Origin: Clostridiales bacterium
GTDB taxonomy: Bacteria > Bacillota > Clostridia > Oscillospirales > Oscillospiraceae
DNA: 60,586 bases
NCBI GenBank assembly: GCA_014799505.1
Contig: JAAVHV010000019.1
Location: 1 to 60,586 of the forward strand
Direction: 5' to 3'
The notes below the pieces were generated by a model. That model made no database searches. It had not been told where the DNA came from and saw nothing but the letters and a program-made list of their open reading frames with translations. Position 1 is the stretch's first letter. Each line of letters begins with the position of its first letter. Shown piece after piece: positions 26,819 through 35,408 of the stretch. The translations under genes were made by a program, and so were the position numbers.

Positions 26819-27565
26819 TTAAACACCTCCATACCGGCGGGAGCGGCCCTGATAGGCTGCCAGCGCCCGCAGCAGTTCATCTTTCGTAAAGTTCGGCCAG
26901 AGTACATCGGTAAAATAGAATTCGGCGTAGGCGGACTGCCACAGCAGGAAATTAGAGATACGTACCTCGCCGCTGGGCCGGATGATCAGATCCGGATCCG
27001 GCACACCGGCGGAATAGAGATATCTGCCAAAGGCATCCTCTGTCAGATGGGATGGGTCTGCCCTTCCTTCTGCACAGTCCAGGGCGAATGCCTTTGCCGC
27101 CCGGATCAGCTCGTCCCGTCCCCCATAGTTCAGGCAGATATTTACCTGGCAGCCGTCATATCCTTTGGAGATTTCCTCCGTCTCGTGGCAAAGAGCCTGG
27201 AGATGGGGCGCCAGCGGGGACAGATCACCAAAAAACGCCATCTTCACCTTGTCCTTGGCCATAGTCTCAATGGCCTCGTGAAGATATTTTTCCAGCAGGT
27301 TCATGATGGACGCCACCTCGTCGGCGGGTCGCTTCCAATTCTCGGTGGAAAACGCGTACACTGTCAGGTACTCCAGTCCCAGCTCCTTGGCAAAGGTGGC
27401 AATGGTGCGGAAGGTCTCCGCCCCGGCGGCATGGCCCGCTTTCCGGGGCAGACCGCGGCTTTTGGCCCAGCGACCGTTACCGTCCATGATGATGGCCACA
27501 TGGCGGGGAAGGTGTTCCAGATCCACTTGAGGCGCCCGAGGGGGCCTGCGGCGAAAGAAAGCCAT
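26819..27565 (-). CDS. uppS: Isoprenyl transferase (UPP synthase)
   Basis: cis-Prenyltransferase forming undecaprenyl diphosphate, the lipid carrier for wall synthesis, using precursors made with dxr and ispG of the same operon. 248 residues. HVAIIMDGNGRWAKSRGLPR carries the catalytic aspartate; CLNYGGRDELIRA and the C-terminal DLIIRPSGEVRISNFLLWQ bind diphosphate. ATG chosen to open MAFFRRRPPR, with AGGATGG upstream. Confidence 0.97.
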   Translation of the reverse strand: MAFFRRRPPRAPQVDLEHLPRHVAIIMDGNGRWAKSRGLPRKAGHAAGAETFRTIATFAKELGLEYLTVYAFSTENWKRPADEVASIMNLLEKYLHEAIETMAKDKVKMAFFGDLSPLAPHLQALCHETEEISKGYDGCQVNICLNYGGRDELIRAAKAFALDCAEGRADPSHLTEDAFGRYLYSAGVPDPDLIIRPSGEVRISNFLLWQSAYAEFYFTDVLWPNFTKDELLRALAAYQGRSRRYGGV

Positions 27566-27629
27566 ACACACCCATCCTAACTTTATTGATAGTGTTGACA
27601 AAAAAGAACTAACTCATGAGACCCGGACA

Positions 27630-27661
27630 GCATACAAGGGGGGCGCGCCCCCCTTGTATGC
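27630..27661. repeat. Perfect 32-bp palindrome between frr and uppS
   Basis: GCATACAAGGGGGG and its exact complement flank a central CGCG, giving 14 paired bases with a tetraloop if transcribed. There is no T run after it on the minus strand, so it is not a standard terminator; it could slow transcription or act as an RNA processing or stabilising stem inside the operon. Confidence 0.75.
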
Positions 27662-27675
27662 GCTGAAAACCTAAA

Positions 27676-28230
27676 TCAGACCGCCATCAGTTCCTTTTCC
27701 TTGGCGGCGGTGAGCGTGTCGATCTCCTTACAGCGCTTGTCCGTCAGATCCTGGAGCTCCTTTTCAATCTGCTTACGGTCGTCCTCGGTGATCTCCGACT
27801 TTTTCTCCATAGACTTGAGTGCGTCCATAGCGTCCCGGCGGATATTGCGAATGGCCACCTTGCCGTTCTCTCCGTACTTGCGCACCTGCTTGGTCAGCTC
27901 CACACGGCGCTCCTCGGTGAGCTGGGGGAAAGCCAGCCGGATCACACGCCCGTCGTTCTGGGGGTTGATGCCCAAATCGGAGGTCTGGATGGCTTTTTCA
28001 ATGGCCTTGAGGATGCTGCCGTCCCAGGGCTGAATCTGGAGGGTGCGGGGATCGGGGGTGGAGATGCTGGCCACCTGCTGGATGGGGGTGGGTGTACCGT
28101 AATATTCCACCTGGATGCGATCCAGCACACCGGCATTGGCCCGGCCCGCCCGGACGCTGGCAAAGTCCCCCTTCACCACTTCGATGGTCTTGCCCATTTT
28201 TTCATCGTAGGTTTTGCAGAAATCAGTCAT
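27676..28230 (-). CDS. frr: Ribosome recycling factor
   Basis: Splits post-termination ribosomes together with EF-G. 184 residues, normal length. Core motifs: [28 protein letters not shown] (in pieces), [16 protein letters not shown], and [15 protein letters not shown]. The start ATG follows AGGAGG and overlaps the pyrH 3' end by eight bases, so the pair is translationally coupled. Confidence 0.98.
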   Translation of the reverse strand: MTDFCKTYDEKMGKTIEVVKGDFASVRAGRANAGVLDRIQVEYYGTPTPIQQVASISTPDPRTLQIQPWDGSILKAIEKAIQTSDLGINPQNDGRVIRLAFPQLTEERRVELTKQVRKYGENGKVAIRNIRRDAMDALKSMEKKSEITEDDRKQIEKELQDLTDKRCKEIDTLTAAKEKELMAV

Positions 28231-28960
28231 GATCGTTTCCTCCTATGTCTTTCACAATTGTACCTATTTTCTCCCCGTGTACCACACGGAGGATATTCTC
28301 CGGGTCTTTCAGCGCAAAGAGGATGATGGGAATGTTGTTGTCCATGCACAGAGATGTGGCGGTGGAATCCATCACGCCCAGGCGCTGGGCCAACACGTCA
28401 TCGTATGTGATGCTGTCGTACTTCACCGCATTTGGATCCTTCACCGGGTCGGCGCTGTACACGCCGTCCACGTTCTTGGCCAACAGAATGATGTCCGCGT
28501 TGATCTCCGCCGCCCGGAGCACCGCGGCAGTGTCGGTAGAAAAGAAGGGACTGCCGGTGCCGCAGCCGAAGATGACCACCCTTCCCTTTTCCAGATGCCG
28601 GACAGCCCGGGAGCGGATATACGGCTCGGCGATGGACTTCATTTCAATGGCGGTCTGCACCCGCACGTCCACACCCTTGTTCTCCAGTACGTCGGCCAGA
28701 GCCAAGCAGTTGATGGAAGTGGCCAGCATCCCCATGTGATCGGCCCGGGTGCGGTTGCTCATCCCTTTGCCGTCCTTCAAGCCGCGCCAGAAATTTCCGC
28801 CGCCCACCACGATGCCCACTTCAACGCCTTCCCCGGCGCAGCGGGCCACCACATCGCACACCTTTTCAATCACATCAAAGTCCAGGCCCCGGCCAGCTTC
28901 GCCGCCCAGCGCCTCGCCGCTTACCTTCAGCAGCACGCGCTTGTATTTCAACTCGCTCAT
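28223..28960 (-). CDS. pyrH: UMP kinase
   Basis: Phosphorylates UMP to UDP; hexameric amino-acid-kinase fold. 245 residues. [13 protein letters not shown] at the N-terminus, [28 protein letters not shown] and [18 protein letters not shown] are diagnostic. The ATG opening MSELKYKR follows GGGAGAGG at nine bases; an ATG three codons upstream is less well placed. First gene of the pyrH-frr-uppS-cdsA-dxr-rseP-ispG-polC transcript. Confidence 0.97.
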   Translation of the reverse strand: MSELKYKRVLLKVSGEALGGEAGRGLDFDVIEKVCDVVARCAGEGVEVGIVVGGGNFWRGLKDGKGMSNRTRADHMGMLATSINCLALADVLENKGVDVRVQTAIEMKSIAEPYIRSRAVRHLEKGRVVIFGCGTGSPFFSTDTAAVLRAAEINADIILLAKNVDGVYSADPVKDPNAVKYDSITYDDVLAQRLGVMDSTATSLCMDNNIPIILFALKDPENILRVVHGEKIGTIVKDIGGNDHD

Positions 28961-29008
28961 GACTCGCATCCTCTCCCATTCCGTGGTTTGATCCTGTACA
29001 TAGACAGT

Positions 29009-29037
29009 ATTATACTGGAAAACCTTCCTTTTGCCTA
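29009..29037 (-). promoter_or_regulatory. Promoter of the pyrH operon
   Basis: Minus-strand TAGGCA (29032-29037), 17-bp spacer, perfect TATAAT (29009-29014), about 50 bp before the pyrH ATG. Confidence 0.65.
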
Positions 29038-29136
29038 GGGGCTAAATGAAAATTTTCCGTATATTTTTCCCATAGCGCGGATTGCCGGTCTGTTTCACTT
29101 CATATATTGATGGCAAAGGAAAAAGGAGGGCATACT

Positions 29137-29403
29137 ATGATCTGCCGCATCGCCGATCTGCAATATAAAGAGGTCATCGACATCGCCGACGGCACCCGAT
29201 ACGGGTTCGTGGGCGACATAGAGCTCAACCCGGAGCAGGGCGCCATTGAGAGCGTCGTGGTGAAAGGGCGGCCCCGTCTGCTGGGCCTGCTGGGCCGGGA
29301 GCCGGACGCGGTGTTTCCCTGGTCGGCTGTCAAACGGTTTGGGGAGGACATCATTCTGGTGGACGGCAGGTCGCAGGCCCGCCGGGAGCGCCGGGGTCGC
29401 TGA
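29137..29403 (+). CDS. YlmC/YmxH family PRC-barrel protein
   Basis: 88-residue PRC-barrel-like protein of the YlmC/YmxH family, commonly annotated as sporulation-associated in Firmicutes. It starts MICRIADLQYKEVIDI and includes GFVGDIELNPEQGAIES and the barrel strand DAVFPWSAVKRFGEDIILV. Molecular function not established. The ATG follows AAGGAGGGCATACT. It stands between divergent pyrH and rpsB, on the rpsB strand. Confidence 0.85.
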   Translation: MICRIADLQYKEVIDIADGTRYGFVGDIELNPEQGAIESVVVKGRPRLLGLLGREPDAVFPWSAVKRFGEDIILVDGRSQARRERRGR

Positions 29404-29433
29404 CTTTTTCTCAAGAAATTGGTGAAAAAATAC

Positions 29434-29462
29434 TTGCGTTCCCCCATGGCCTGTGGTAAAAT
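29434..29462 (+). promoter_or_regulatory. Promoter of rpsB-tsf
   Basis: TTGCGT (29434-29439), exact 17-bp spacer, TAAAAT (29457-29462), giving a leader of about 100 nt before rpsB. Confidence 0.6.
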
Positions 29463-29487
29463 ATCCAGGCATTCCGCACGAGAGCCG

Positions 29488-29529
29488 ATTTTTCGCCCGG
29501 TGCCTTCCTAGAAGGTGGGCGGGAAAAAT
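29488..29529 (+). promoter_or_regulatory. Structured rpsB leader
   Basis: In the untranslated leader an ATTTTTC-GCCC arm (29488-29498) pairs with GGGC-GG-GAAAAAT (29517-29529, two-base bulge), with an inner CCTTC-CTA-GAAGG hairpin (29503-29515). Its location suggests ribosomal-protein autoregulation by S2, which is inference. Confidence 0.45.
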
Positions 29530-29571
29530 GAAGCTTTCGGAGGTAAAAACCAAATTTAGGAGGAAAAATCA

Positions 29572-30309
29572 ATGGCAGTCGTATCTATGAAGCAGTTGCT
29601 GGAGGCCGGCGTGCACTTCGGCCACCAGACCCGCCGGTGGAACCCCAAAATGGCCACCTACATCTACACGGAGCGCAACGGCATCTATATCATTGATCTG
29701 CAGAAGACCGTGAAGAAGCTGGAAGAGGCTTACAACTTCGTGAAGGAGATGTCCGGCAACGGCCAGTCCCTGCTGTTCGTGGGCACCAAGAAGCAGGCCC
29801 AGGACGCCATCCGCGAGGAGGCCGCCCGCTGCGGTATGTACTACGTCAACGCCCGCTGGCTGGGCGGCATGATGACCAACTTCAAGACCATGCGCACCCG
29901 CGTGGATCGCCTGAACCAGCTCAAGAAGATGCAGGAGGACGGCACCTTCGATATGCTCCCCAAGAAGGAAGTCATGAAGCTGCTGGGCGAGATCAGCAAG
30001 CTGGAGAAGTATCTCGGCGGCGTGGTCGAGATGAAGAAGCTCCCCGGCGCCCTGTTTGTCGTTGACCCCCGCAAGGAGCGCAACGCCATCAACGAGGCCC
30101 GCAAGCTGAACATTCCCATCGTGGCCATTGTGGACACCAACTGCGATCCCGACGAGATCGACTACGTGATTCCCGGCAATGACGACGCCATCCGCGCCAT
30201 CAAGCTGATCTCCTCCGTCATGGCCAACGCCGTGCAGGAGGGCCGCCAGGGCCAGGACGCCGCCCCCGCCCCCGAGAAAGCTGAGGAGCCCGCTCCCGCC
30301 GCTGAGTAA
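29572..30309 (+). CDS. rpsB: 30S ribosomal protein S2
   Basis: Small-subunit protein of 245 residues. Typical segments: [68 protein letters not shown], and [19 protein letters not shown]. The C-terminus has an Ala/Pro/Glu-rich extension. ATG follows TTAGGAGG. Operon with tsf. Confidence 0.98.
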   Translation: MAVVSMKQLLEAGVHFGHQTRRWNPKMATYIYTERNGIYIIDLQKTVKKLEEAYNFVKEMSGNGQSLLFVGTKKQAQDAIREEAARCGMYYVNARWLGGMMTNFKTMRTRVDRLNQLKKMQEDGTFDMLPKKEVMKLLGEISKLEKYLGGVVEMKKLPGALFVVDPRKERNAINEARKLNIPIVAIVDTNCDPDEIDYVIPGNDDAIRAIKLISSVMANAVQEGRQGQDAAPAPEKAEEPAPAAE

Positions 30310-30345
30310 GCGTATCCCCTACCCTGGCTGAGCGTTTCAACACCT

Positions 30346-30379
30346 AAGCGCCCGCCCACGCGGGCGGGCGCTTTCTTTT
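30346..30379 (+). terminator. Terminator/attenuator between rpsB and tsf
   Basis: A perfect 12-bp GC-rich stem (30346-30357 with 30362-30373), loop ACGC, followed by TTTCTTTT. It would reduce tsf expression relative to rpsB. Confidence 0.8.
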
Positions 30380-30406
30380 ACAATTATATTTGGAGGTAAC
30401 GATATT

Positions 30407-31318
30407 ATGGCAATTACTGCTCAGGATGTTAAGGCCCTGCGCGAAATGACCGGCGTGGGCATGATGGACTGCAAGAAGGCCCTGGCCGCCTCTGACGGCG
30501 ACATGGACAAGGCCGTTGAGTGGCTGCGCGAGAAGGGCCTGGCCGCTTCCGCCAAGAAAGCTGGCCGCATTGCCGCCGAGGGCATGGCTTACGCCGCTGA
30601 TATCGACGGCGTGGGCGTGGTGGTCGAGGTCAACGCCGAGACCGACTTCGTGGGCAAGAACGAGAAGTTCGTAGACTTCGTCAAGGGCGTGGCCGCCACC
30701 GTGGCTTCCTGCGCCCCCGCCGACCTGGACGCGCTGATGGAGTGCAAGTACAATGGCACCGACCTGACCGTCACTCAGCAGCAGCAGGAGATGGTGCTGG
30801 TCATCGGCGAAAACATCAAGGTTCGCCGCTTTGCCCGCTTCGCGGACGGTGTTTCCGTCCCCTATATCCATGCCGGCGGCAAGATCGGTGTGCTGGTCAA
30901 TCTTGAAGTTACCGGCGGCATCGACGCCACCGAGATCGGCAAGGACATGGCCATGCAGATCGCGGCTCTGAACCCCCGCTTCCTGGACAAGAGCCAGGTC
31001 ACCCAGGAGGTTCTGGACGAGGAGAAGAAGATCCTCCTGGCCCAGATGGCCAACGATCCCAAGATGGCCAGCAAGCCCGATAAAGTTAAGGAGAATATCG
31101 TGGCCGGCAAGCTGAACAAGTTCTACGCCGAGAACTGCCTGCTCCAGCAGGCCTTTGTCAAGGACGGCGACGTCACGGTGGAGCAGTATATGAACGCTGC
31201 CGCCAAGAAGCTGGGCGGCACCATCACCCTGAAGGACGCCGTGCGCTTCGAGAAGGGCGAAGGCATTGAGAAGAAACAGGAGAACTTTGCCGAGGAGATT
31301 GCTAAGCTGGCGAAGTAA
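30407..31318 (+). CDS. tsf: Elongation factor Ts
   Basis: Nucleotide exchange factor for EF-Tu. 303 residues. The UBA-like N-terminus reads ALREMTGVGMMDCKKAL; the EF-Tu-contacting TDFVG motif lies at about 79-83 (VNAETDFVGKNEKF); the C-terminal dimerisation parts are present. ATG follows TTGGAGG. Downstream of an intergenic hairpin and followed by a strong terminator. Confidence 0.98.
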   Translation: MAITAQDVKALREMTGVGMMDCKKALAASDGDMDKAVEWLREKGLAASAKKAGRIAAEGMAYAADIDGVGVVVEVNAETDFVGKNEKFVDFVKGVAATVASCAPADLDALMECKYNGTDLTVTQQQQEMVLVIGENIKVRRFARFADGVSVPYIHAGGKIGVLVNLEVTGGIDATEIGKDMAMQIAALNPRFLDKSQVTQEVLDEEKKILLAQMANDPKMASKPDKVKENIVAGKLNKFYAENCLLQQAFVKDGDVTVEQYMNAAAKKLGGTITLKDAVRFEKGEGIEKKQENFAEEIAKLAK

Positions 31319-31346
31319 AGCTCCATTTTTAAGTGAGATATGATTT

Positions 31347-31379
31347 GGGTCGGTATGCATTGCATACCGACCCTTTTTA
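31347..31379 (+). terminator. Terminator after tsf
   Basis: GGGTCGGTATG and CATACCGACCC within a near-perfect palindrome (31347-31373), followed by TTTTTAT. Confidence 0.9.
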
Positions 31380-31426
31380 TATCAAACTCTGCAAAAGGCT
31401 GCCGCTTTGTGTATCAGTATTTCCCT

Positions 31427-32197
31427 TTACAGCTCTTTTCGTATCCGGTTCAGCGCGTTTTTTTCCAGACGTGATACCTGGGCCTGGGAGATGCCCACCT
31501 CGGCGGAGACCTCCATCTGGGTCTTGCCCTGAAAAAAGCGAAGGGCCAAAATGCGCTGCTCCCGCTCATCCAGTTTACTGATGGCGTCCCCCAGAGCGAT
31601 ATGCTCCAGCCACGCCTCATCGGTATTTTTTTTGTCCTTCACCTGATCCATGACACATACTGTGTCGCCCCCGTCAGAATACACGGGCTCAAACAAAGAC
31701 ACCGGATCCACCACCGCGTCCAGCGCCATCACCACGTCCTCCCGGCGCAGCTCCAAAATCTGGGCAATTTCATCCACTGTGGGCTCCTTTTGATGCTCCG
31801 CCATATACTTCTCCTTGGCCTGGAGTACCCGGTAAGCGGTATCACGCACTGACCGCGAAACCCGGATGGCGCTGTTATCCCGAAGGTAGCGGCGGATCTC
31901 CCCTACGATCATGGGCACTCCGTAGGTAGAAAACCGCACGTCCATGTCAATATTGAAGTTGTCAATGGCCTTAATTAGTCCGATGCAGCCTACCTGAAAC
32001 AAATCGTCCACGTTCTCTCCCCTGCCGGAAAACTTTTGGATGACCGACAATACCAGCCGCAGGTTGCCGGAAATCAGTTCCTCCCTGGCCTGCATATCCC
32101 CCGCCCTGGTCCGGCGCAGCAGCTCCAGGCTCTCCTCGCTTTTTAGCACCTTCAACTTGGCGGTATTGACCCCACATATCTCTACCTTGCCCTGCAC
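31427..32197 (-). CDS. sigG: RNA polymerase sporulation sigma factor sigma-G
   Basis: Late forespore sigma factor, about 256 residues. KVEICGVNT near the start is characteristic of SigG. Region 2 includes NLRLVLSVIQKFSGRGENVDDLFQVGCIGL (in pieces) and the DMDVRFSTYGVPMIVGEIRRYLRD helix; region 4 ends with the HTH QMEVSAEVGISQAQVSRLEK. There is no pro-sequence, unlike sigma-E. Start set at GTG (CAG GGC) eight bases after GAGG by comparison with SigG lengths. Lies downstream of sigE with a sigma-F-like promoter between. Confidence 0.95.
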   Translation of the reverse strand: MQGKVEICGVNTAKLKVLKSEESLELLRRTRAGDMQAREELISGNLRLVLSVIQKFSGRGENVDDLFQVGCIGLIKAIDNFNIDMDVRFSTYGVPMIVGEIRRYLRDNSAIRVSRSVRDTAYRVLQAKEKYMAEHQKEPTVDEIAQILELRREDVVMALDAVVDPVSLFEPVYSDGGDTVCVMDQVKDKKNTDEAWLEHIALGDAISKLDEREQRILALRFFQGKTQMEVSAEVGISQAQVSRLEKNALNRIRKEL

Positions 32198-32232
32198 CAC
32201 AGACACCTCACTACTCGGAATGGATTCAAAAT

Positions 32233-32261
32233 CAGTATTTCCGATGGGCGCTCTTTCATAC
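32233..32261 (-). promoter_or_regulatory. Predicted sigma-F promoter for sigG
   Basis: Minus-strand GTATG (32257-32261) and GGAAATACTG (32233-32242) are 14 bp apart; the -10 fits the GGnnAnAnTR pattern of forespore sigma-F fully and the -35 fits GYATA at four of five. In Bacillus the sigma-G gene is transcribed by sigma-F. Confidence 0.45.
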
Positions 32262-32333
32262 GGTGGCAGGGCGGGCTATATTTTTTATCGTCAGACCACT
32301 TTCGATGGACTTCTCACTTCTAAACTTCTGAGA

Positions 32334-33056
32334 CTACATCATCCGTAAAATCTCCTTTTTCAGCCGGTCAATGATGCGCTTTTCCAACCGGGAGATGTAG
32401 GACTGGCTGATGCCCAGCTGATCGGCTACCTCCTTTTGGGTGCGCTCTTTCCGACCGTCCAAGCCAAAGCGCATTGTGATGATGGCACGTTCCCGCTCTG
32501 AGAGCCGGGTGATGGCAGTGAACAGCAGATCCCGATCCACGTCATCCTCAATGGGCTTTTCAATACTGTCGCTGTCGGTACCCAGCACATCGGACAGCAG
32601 CAGCTCGTTGCCGTCCCAATCGGTGTTCAGCGGCTCATCCAGGGATACCTCACCCCGGCGGTTGGCGTTTTTCCGCAGATACATCAAAATTTCGTTCTCG
32701 ATGCATCGGGACGCGTAGGTGGCCAGCTTGATATTTTTGGCCGGCTTATAGGTCTCCACCGCTTTAATCAGCCCAATTGTGCCGATGGAGATTAGATCCT
32801 CAATGCCCACCCCGGTGTTTTCAAACCGCCGCGCGATGTAAACCACCAGCCGAAGGTTGTGTTCAATCAGCAGGGATCTGGCCTCCGACCGGCTGTCCTC
32901 TCCCTCAAGCTCTGCCAACAAGCGCCCCTCCTCTTCCCGGGTCAGCGGGGCGGGCAGGGTGTCGCTGCCGCCGATGTAATGGAGTGATCCATGAATCTTG
33001 ATCCCTAGCCGATCTAGAAGCCGGCACAGCCACAGATATGTATCGGTCAAGAGCAT
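32334..33056 (-). CDS. sigE: RNA polymerase sporulation sigma factor sigma-E (precursor)
   Basis: Early mother-cell sigma factor made as an inactive precursor. 240 residues. The N-terminal pro-region (about 1-28) is hydrophobic/amphipathic and is followed by [14 protein letters not shown], the region next to the SpoIIGA cleavage site. Region 2 contains [19 protein letters not shown] and [20 protein letters not shown]; region 4 ends with the HTH of [22 protein letters not shown] follows AGGAGGAATTTAAA overlapping the spoIIGA end. Confidence 0.97.
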   Translation of the reverse strand: MLLTDTYLWLCRLLDRLGIKIHGSLHYIGGSDTLPAPLTREEEGRLLAELEGEDSRSEARSLLIEHNLRLVVYIARRFENTGVGIEDLISIGTIGLIKAVETYKPAKNIKLATYASRCIENEILMYLRKNANRRGEVSLDEPLNTDWDGNELLLSDVLGTDSDSIEKPIEDDVDRDLLFTAITRLSERERAIITMRFGLDGRKERTQKEVADQLGISQSYISRLEKRIIDRLKKEILRMM

Positions 33057-33057
33057 T

Positions 33058-33891
33058 TTAAATTCCTCCTAATAATGCTTGATACCCACCCCCATCGTCC
33101 ACTGGCGTAGGGGACAGCGCCACCAACAGTTTCCCCAGGGGCTTCCCGTCTGCCTTTACCCCCTGAGTCCGCAGGGCCAGCAACATCCCATGTTCCACCC
33201 CTACCGCCCGATAGGGAATCAGCCGCGCCTGCCGGGATCCCGCGGCATGACACCGTTCCAATGAATCAATCGGCGTGTTCGCGTCTGCCCAATCAGGCAG
33301 CAACTTGGACAGCGCCTGCCAGTAAACCACCACCACCGGACGGTTGGTGGCCGGATCGGTGAGTGTATGCCCGGTGTCCCGTAACGCCGTCAGCACGGCA
33401 ATACCCCCATTCAGCGCGATTTCAAGCCCGACCAGCTCTCCCCCATGCCGCCCGATCCGGCGGAAAAATAGGGACAGCACAAAATAACACGCCACAAACA
33501 GCAGCAGCAACAGCCGAATATCAAACTGAGAATAAAACACCCCATGATCCAAGGTCAATGAGACATTACCCAGCAGCTCCAGCCCCAGCACCGCCCCCGC
33601 CAGCGCGGCAGAAGCTCCGAAAAACAGCACAACCACCCGCAGCAGATACTGCTCCCCACCGTAGGCAATGAGAGCCATCAGCACTCCAGCCGCCAGCTTA
33701 CACAGCCAATGGGCCAGCCAGCTCAGTTCAGGCAGGAACACCAGTACCGCATACAGCGCTCCCGCGGCCGCTCCCAGGCCGATGCGCCAACGTCTCAGTA
33801 CCGCCCCGGCCATTCTCCCCGCCGCCAACAGCAGCAAGTAGTTGGCAATGAAGTTCAGCAAGAACAAAAGATCGGCGTAAACCACCGTCAT
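33058..33891 (-). CDS. spoIIGA: Sigma-E processing peptidase SpoIIGA
   Basis: Membrane aspartic protease that activates pro-sigma-E. 277 residues: five hydrophobic N-terminal helices (to about 150), then a cytoplasmic protease domain with [19 protein letters not shown], the catalytic D-T-G motif, and later [15 protein letters not shown]. Encoded directly upstream of sigE, the conserved spoIIG order. ATG follows GAGGGGGCCTGCCC. Confidence 0.95.
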   Translation of the reverse strand: MTVVYADLLFLLNFIANYLLLLAAGRMAGAVLRRWRIGLGAAAGALYAVLVFLPELSWLAHWLCKLAAGVLMALIAYGGEQYLLRVVVLFFGASAALAGAVLGLELLGNVSLTLDHGVFYSQFDIRLLLLLFVACYFVLSLFFRRIGRHGGELVGLEIALNGGIAVLTALRDTGHTLTDPATNRPVVVVYWQALSKLLPDWADANTPIDSLERCHAAGSRQARLIPYRAVGVEHGMLLALRTQGVKADGKPLGKLLVALSPTPVDDGGGYQALLGGI

Positions 33892-33923
33892 GGGCAGGCC
33901 CCCTCTCCCTCGGTCTGTCCCAA

Positions 33924-33956
33924 ATTATACCTCTCTCAGACATCAAAAAAGGTCAA
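33924..33956 (-). promoter_or_regulatory. Candidate spoIIG promoter with wide spacing
   Basis: Minus-strand TTGACC (33951-33956) and perfect TATAAT (33924-33929) are 21 bp apart. The Bacillus spoIIG promoter likewise has an abnormally long spacer and depends on Spo0A~P. A second TTTGACC-type copy lies 17 bp upstream (33968-33974) and, with the first, resembles degenerate Spo0A boxes. Confidence 0.5.
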
Positions 33957-33971
33957 AGCACGTCCATGGTC

Positions 33972-34007
33972 AAATAAAAAGCGGCCCGCCGGAAAACCCG
34001 GCGGGCC
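33972..34007 (-). terminator. Terminator after hisC
   Basis: Minus-strand stem GGCCCGCCGG/CCGGCGGGCC (33983-33992, 33998-34007) followed by a run equivalent to TTTTTATTT. Confidence 0.88.
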
Positions 34008-34021
34008 AGCATTCGTTATAT

Positions 34022-35077
34022 TCAGATTAATTCATCCAACGCCTGCACCAGCGCCTCCATATCTTCATCCGTGCCAATGCTGATGCGCAGCCAGTTTCTG
34101 ATCTCCGGCTTGTCCCACCAGCGCACTAGAATCCCCCGCTCCCTAAGACCATCCAGCAGTTCCTTCCCGGTGCGGTTTGGGTGGCTGGCAAACACAAAAT
34201 TTGCCTGAGAGGAAAGAACTGTAAAGTTTTTTTCCTTTAAAGCACTTTCCGTCCACATTCGGGTGTCTACCACCCGGCGGCGGATGGACTGGAAGTAGTC
34301 CTCATCCTGAATGGCGGCGGTGGCTCCCGCCTGGGCCAGCCGGTCCACGGTGTAGGAGTTGATGGAGTCCCGCACACAGCGCAGACCATCTATGAGTCCT
34401 GCATCCCCCATGGCCCAGCCCACCCGCAGGCCGGCCAGCGCCCTGGATTTAGAGGTGGTCTGAACCACCAGCAGATTGGGATAGCGGTCAATGAACTCCA
34501 CGGCACTATCCGCACCAAAATCTATGTAGGCTTCATCTACTATGACCACCACGTCCGGGTTGGCGTTCAGCAGCTTTTCCACCGTATCCAGACCAACCGC
34601 AATCCCTGTGGGAGCGTTAGGATTGGCAAACACTACGCCGCCATTATTCCCGCACAGCAAATCAATTGGATCGGAAAAGTCCGGGTTCATGGGAACTTCC
34701 CGGCGCTTCAACCCAAAAAAGTCGGTGTAGACAGGATAAAAACTGTATGTGATTTTGGGAAACACCACTTCTCTGTCCGGATCAAAGAATGCCTGGAAGG
34801 CAAAAGCCAATATCTCATCCGAGCCATTTCCACAGAATACCTGATTGATGTCCAGTCCTTCTCGTTTGGCGATAGCGGCACACAGCTCCACGCACTCCGG
34901 ATCCGGGTAGAGCCGCAGACTATCCCCCGCCGCCCTGTTGATCGCCTCGATGGCCTTGGGCGAGGGCGGATAGGGGCATTCGTTGGTATTCAGCTTGATA
35001 AACTGACGGTCTTTCGGCTGTTCCCCTGGCGTATAGGGGACAATATCCTGAATTCGCTTACTCCAAAACCGGTTCAT
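34022..35077 (-). CDS. hisC: Histidinol-phosphate aminotransferase
   Basis: PLP fold-type I aminotransferase of the histidine pathway, 351 residues. N-terminal PYTPGEQPKDRQFIKLNTNE is typical of HisC; the PLP lysine is in TTSKSRALAGLRVGWAMG; FCGNGSDEILAFAFQAF binds the cofactor phosphate. HisC-like proteins can also use aromatic substrates, but a complete his set elsewhere in the window supports HisC. Its ATG overlaps the DUF951 stop (ATGA). Confidence 0.92.
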   Translation of the reverse strand: MNRFWSKRIQDIVPYTPGEQPKDRQFIKLNTNECPYPPSPKAIEAINRAAGDSLRLYPDPECVELCAAIAKREGLDINQVFCGNGSDEILAFAFQAFFDPDREVVFPKITYSFYPVYTDFFGLKRREVPMNPDFSDPIDLLCGNNGGVVFANPNAPTGIAVGLDTVEKLLNANPDVVVIVDEAYIDFGADSAVEFIDRYPNLLVVQTTSKSRALAGLRVGWAMGDAGLIDGLRCVRDSINSYTVDRLAQAGATAAIQDEDYFQSIRRRVVDTRMWTESALKEKNFTVLSSQANFVFASHPNRTGKELLDGLRERGILVRWWDKPEIRNWLRISIGTDEDMEALVQALDELI

Positions 35078-35265
35078 AGGGTCTGTCCCTCCCGCTTCAC
35101 TTTTTTAATGGATTTCTCCGCCTTACTCCTGGGTGTCATCACCTCGTGGCCGCAGCCCTGGCACTTCAGTTTGAAGTCCATCCCTACCCGGAGCACCTTC
35201 CACTCGCGGCTCCCGCAGGGATGCGTCTTTTTCAGTTCCAGCACATCGCCGACTTGAATATCCAT
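35074..35265 (-). CDS. DUF951 family protein
   Basis: 63-residue small protein with the DUF951 layout: MDIQVGDVLELKKTHPCGS, then WKVLRVGMDFKLKCQGCGH with a C-x-x-C-like pair, then a basic tail (EKSIKKVKR). Function unknown; often near chromosome-partition or replication genes in Firmicutes. ATG at 35263-35265 chosen, with GGGAG nine bases upstream; a GTG two codons earlier is possible. Confidence 0.9.
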   Translation of the reverse strand: MDIQVGDVLELKKTHPCGSREWKVLRVGMDFKLKCQGCGHEVMTPRSKAEKSIKKVKREGQTL

Positions 35266-35408
35266 GGGCACGGGCTCCCACTCCCTTCCATTTGCTCGTT
35301 TCCTGGTTCACCTTGGAAAACGGAACGCTCCGTTTGGATTTGCACACCTCGTCAAAGGTAATATGCTCCCTTTTCTTTTTCGACATACCACACCTCTATT
35401 CCCGGCCG

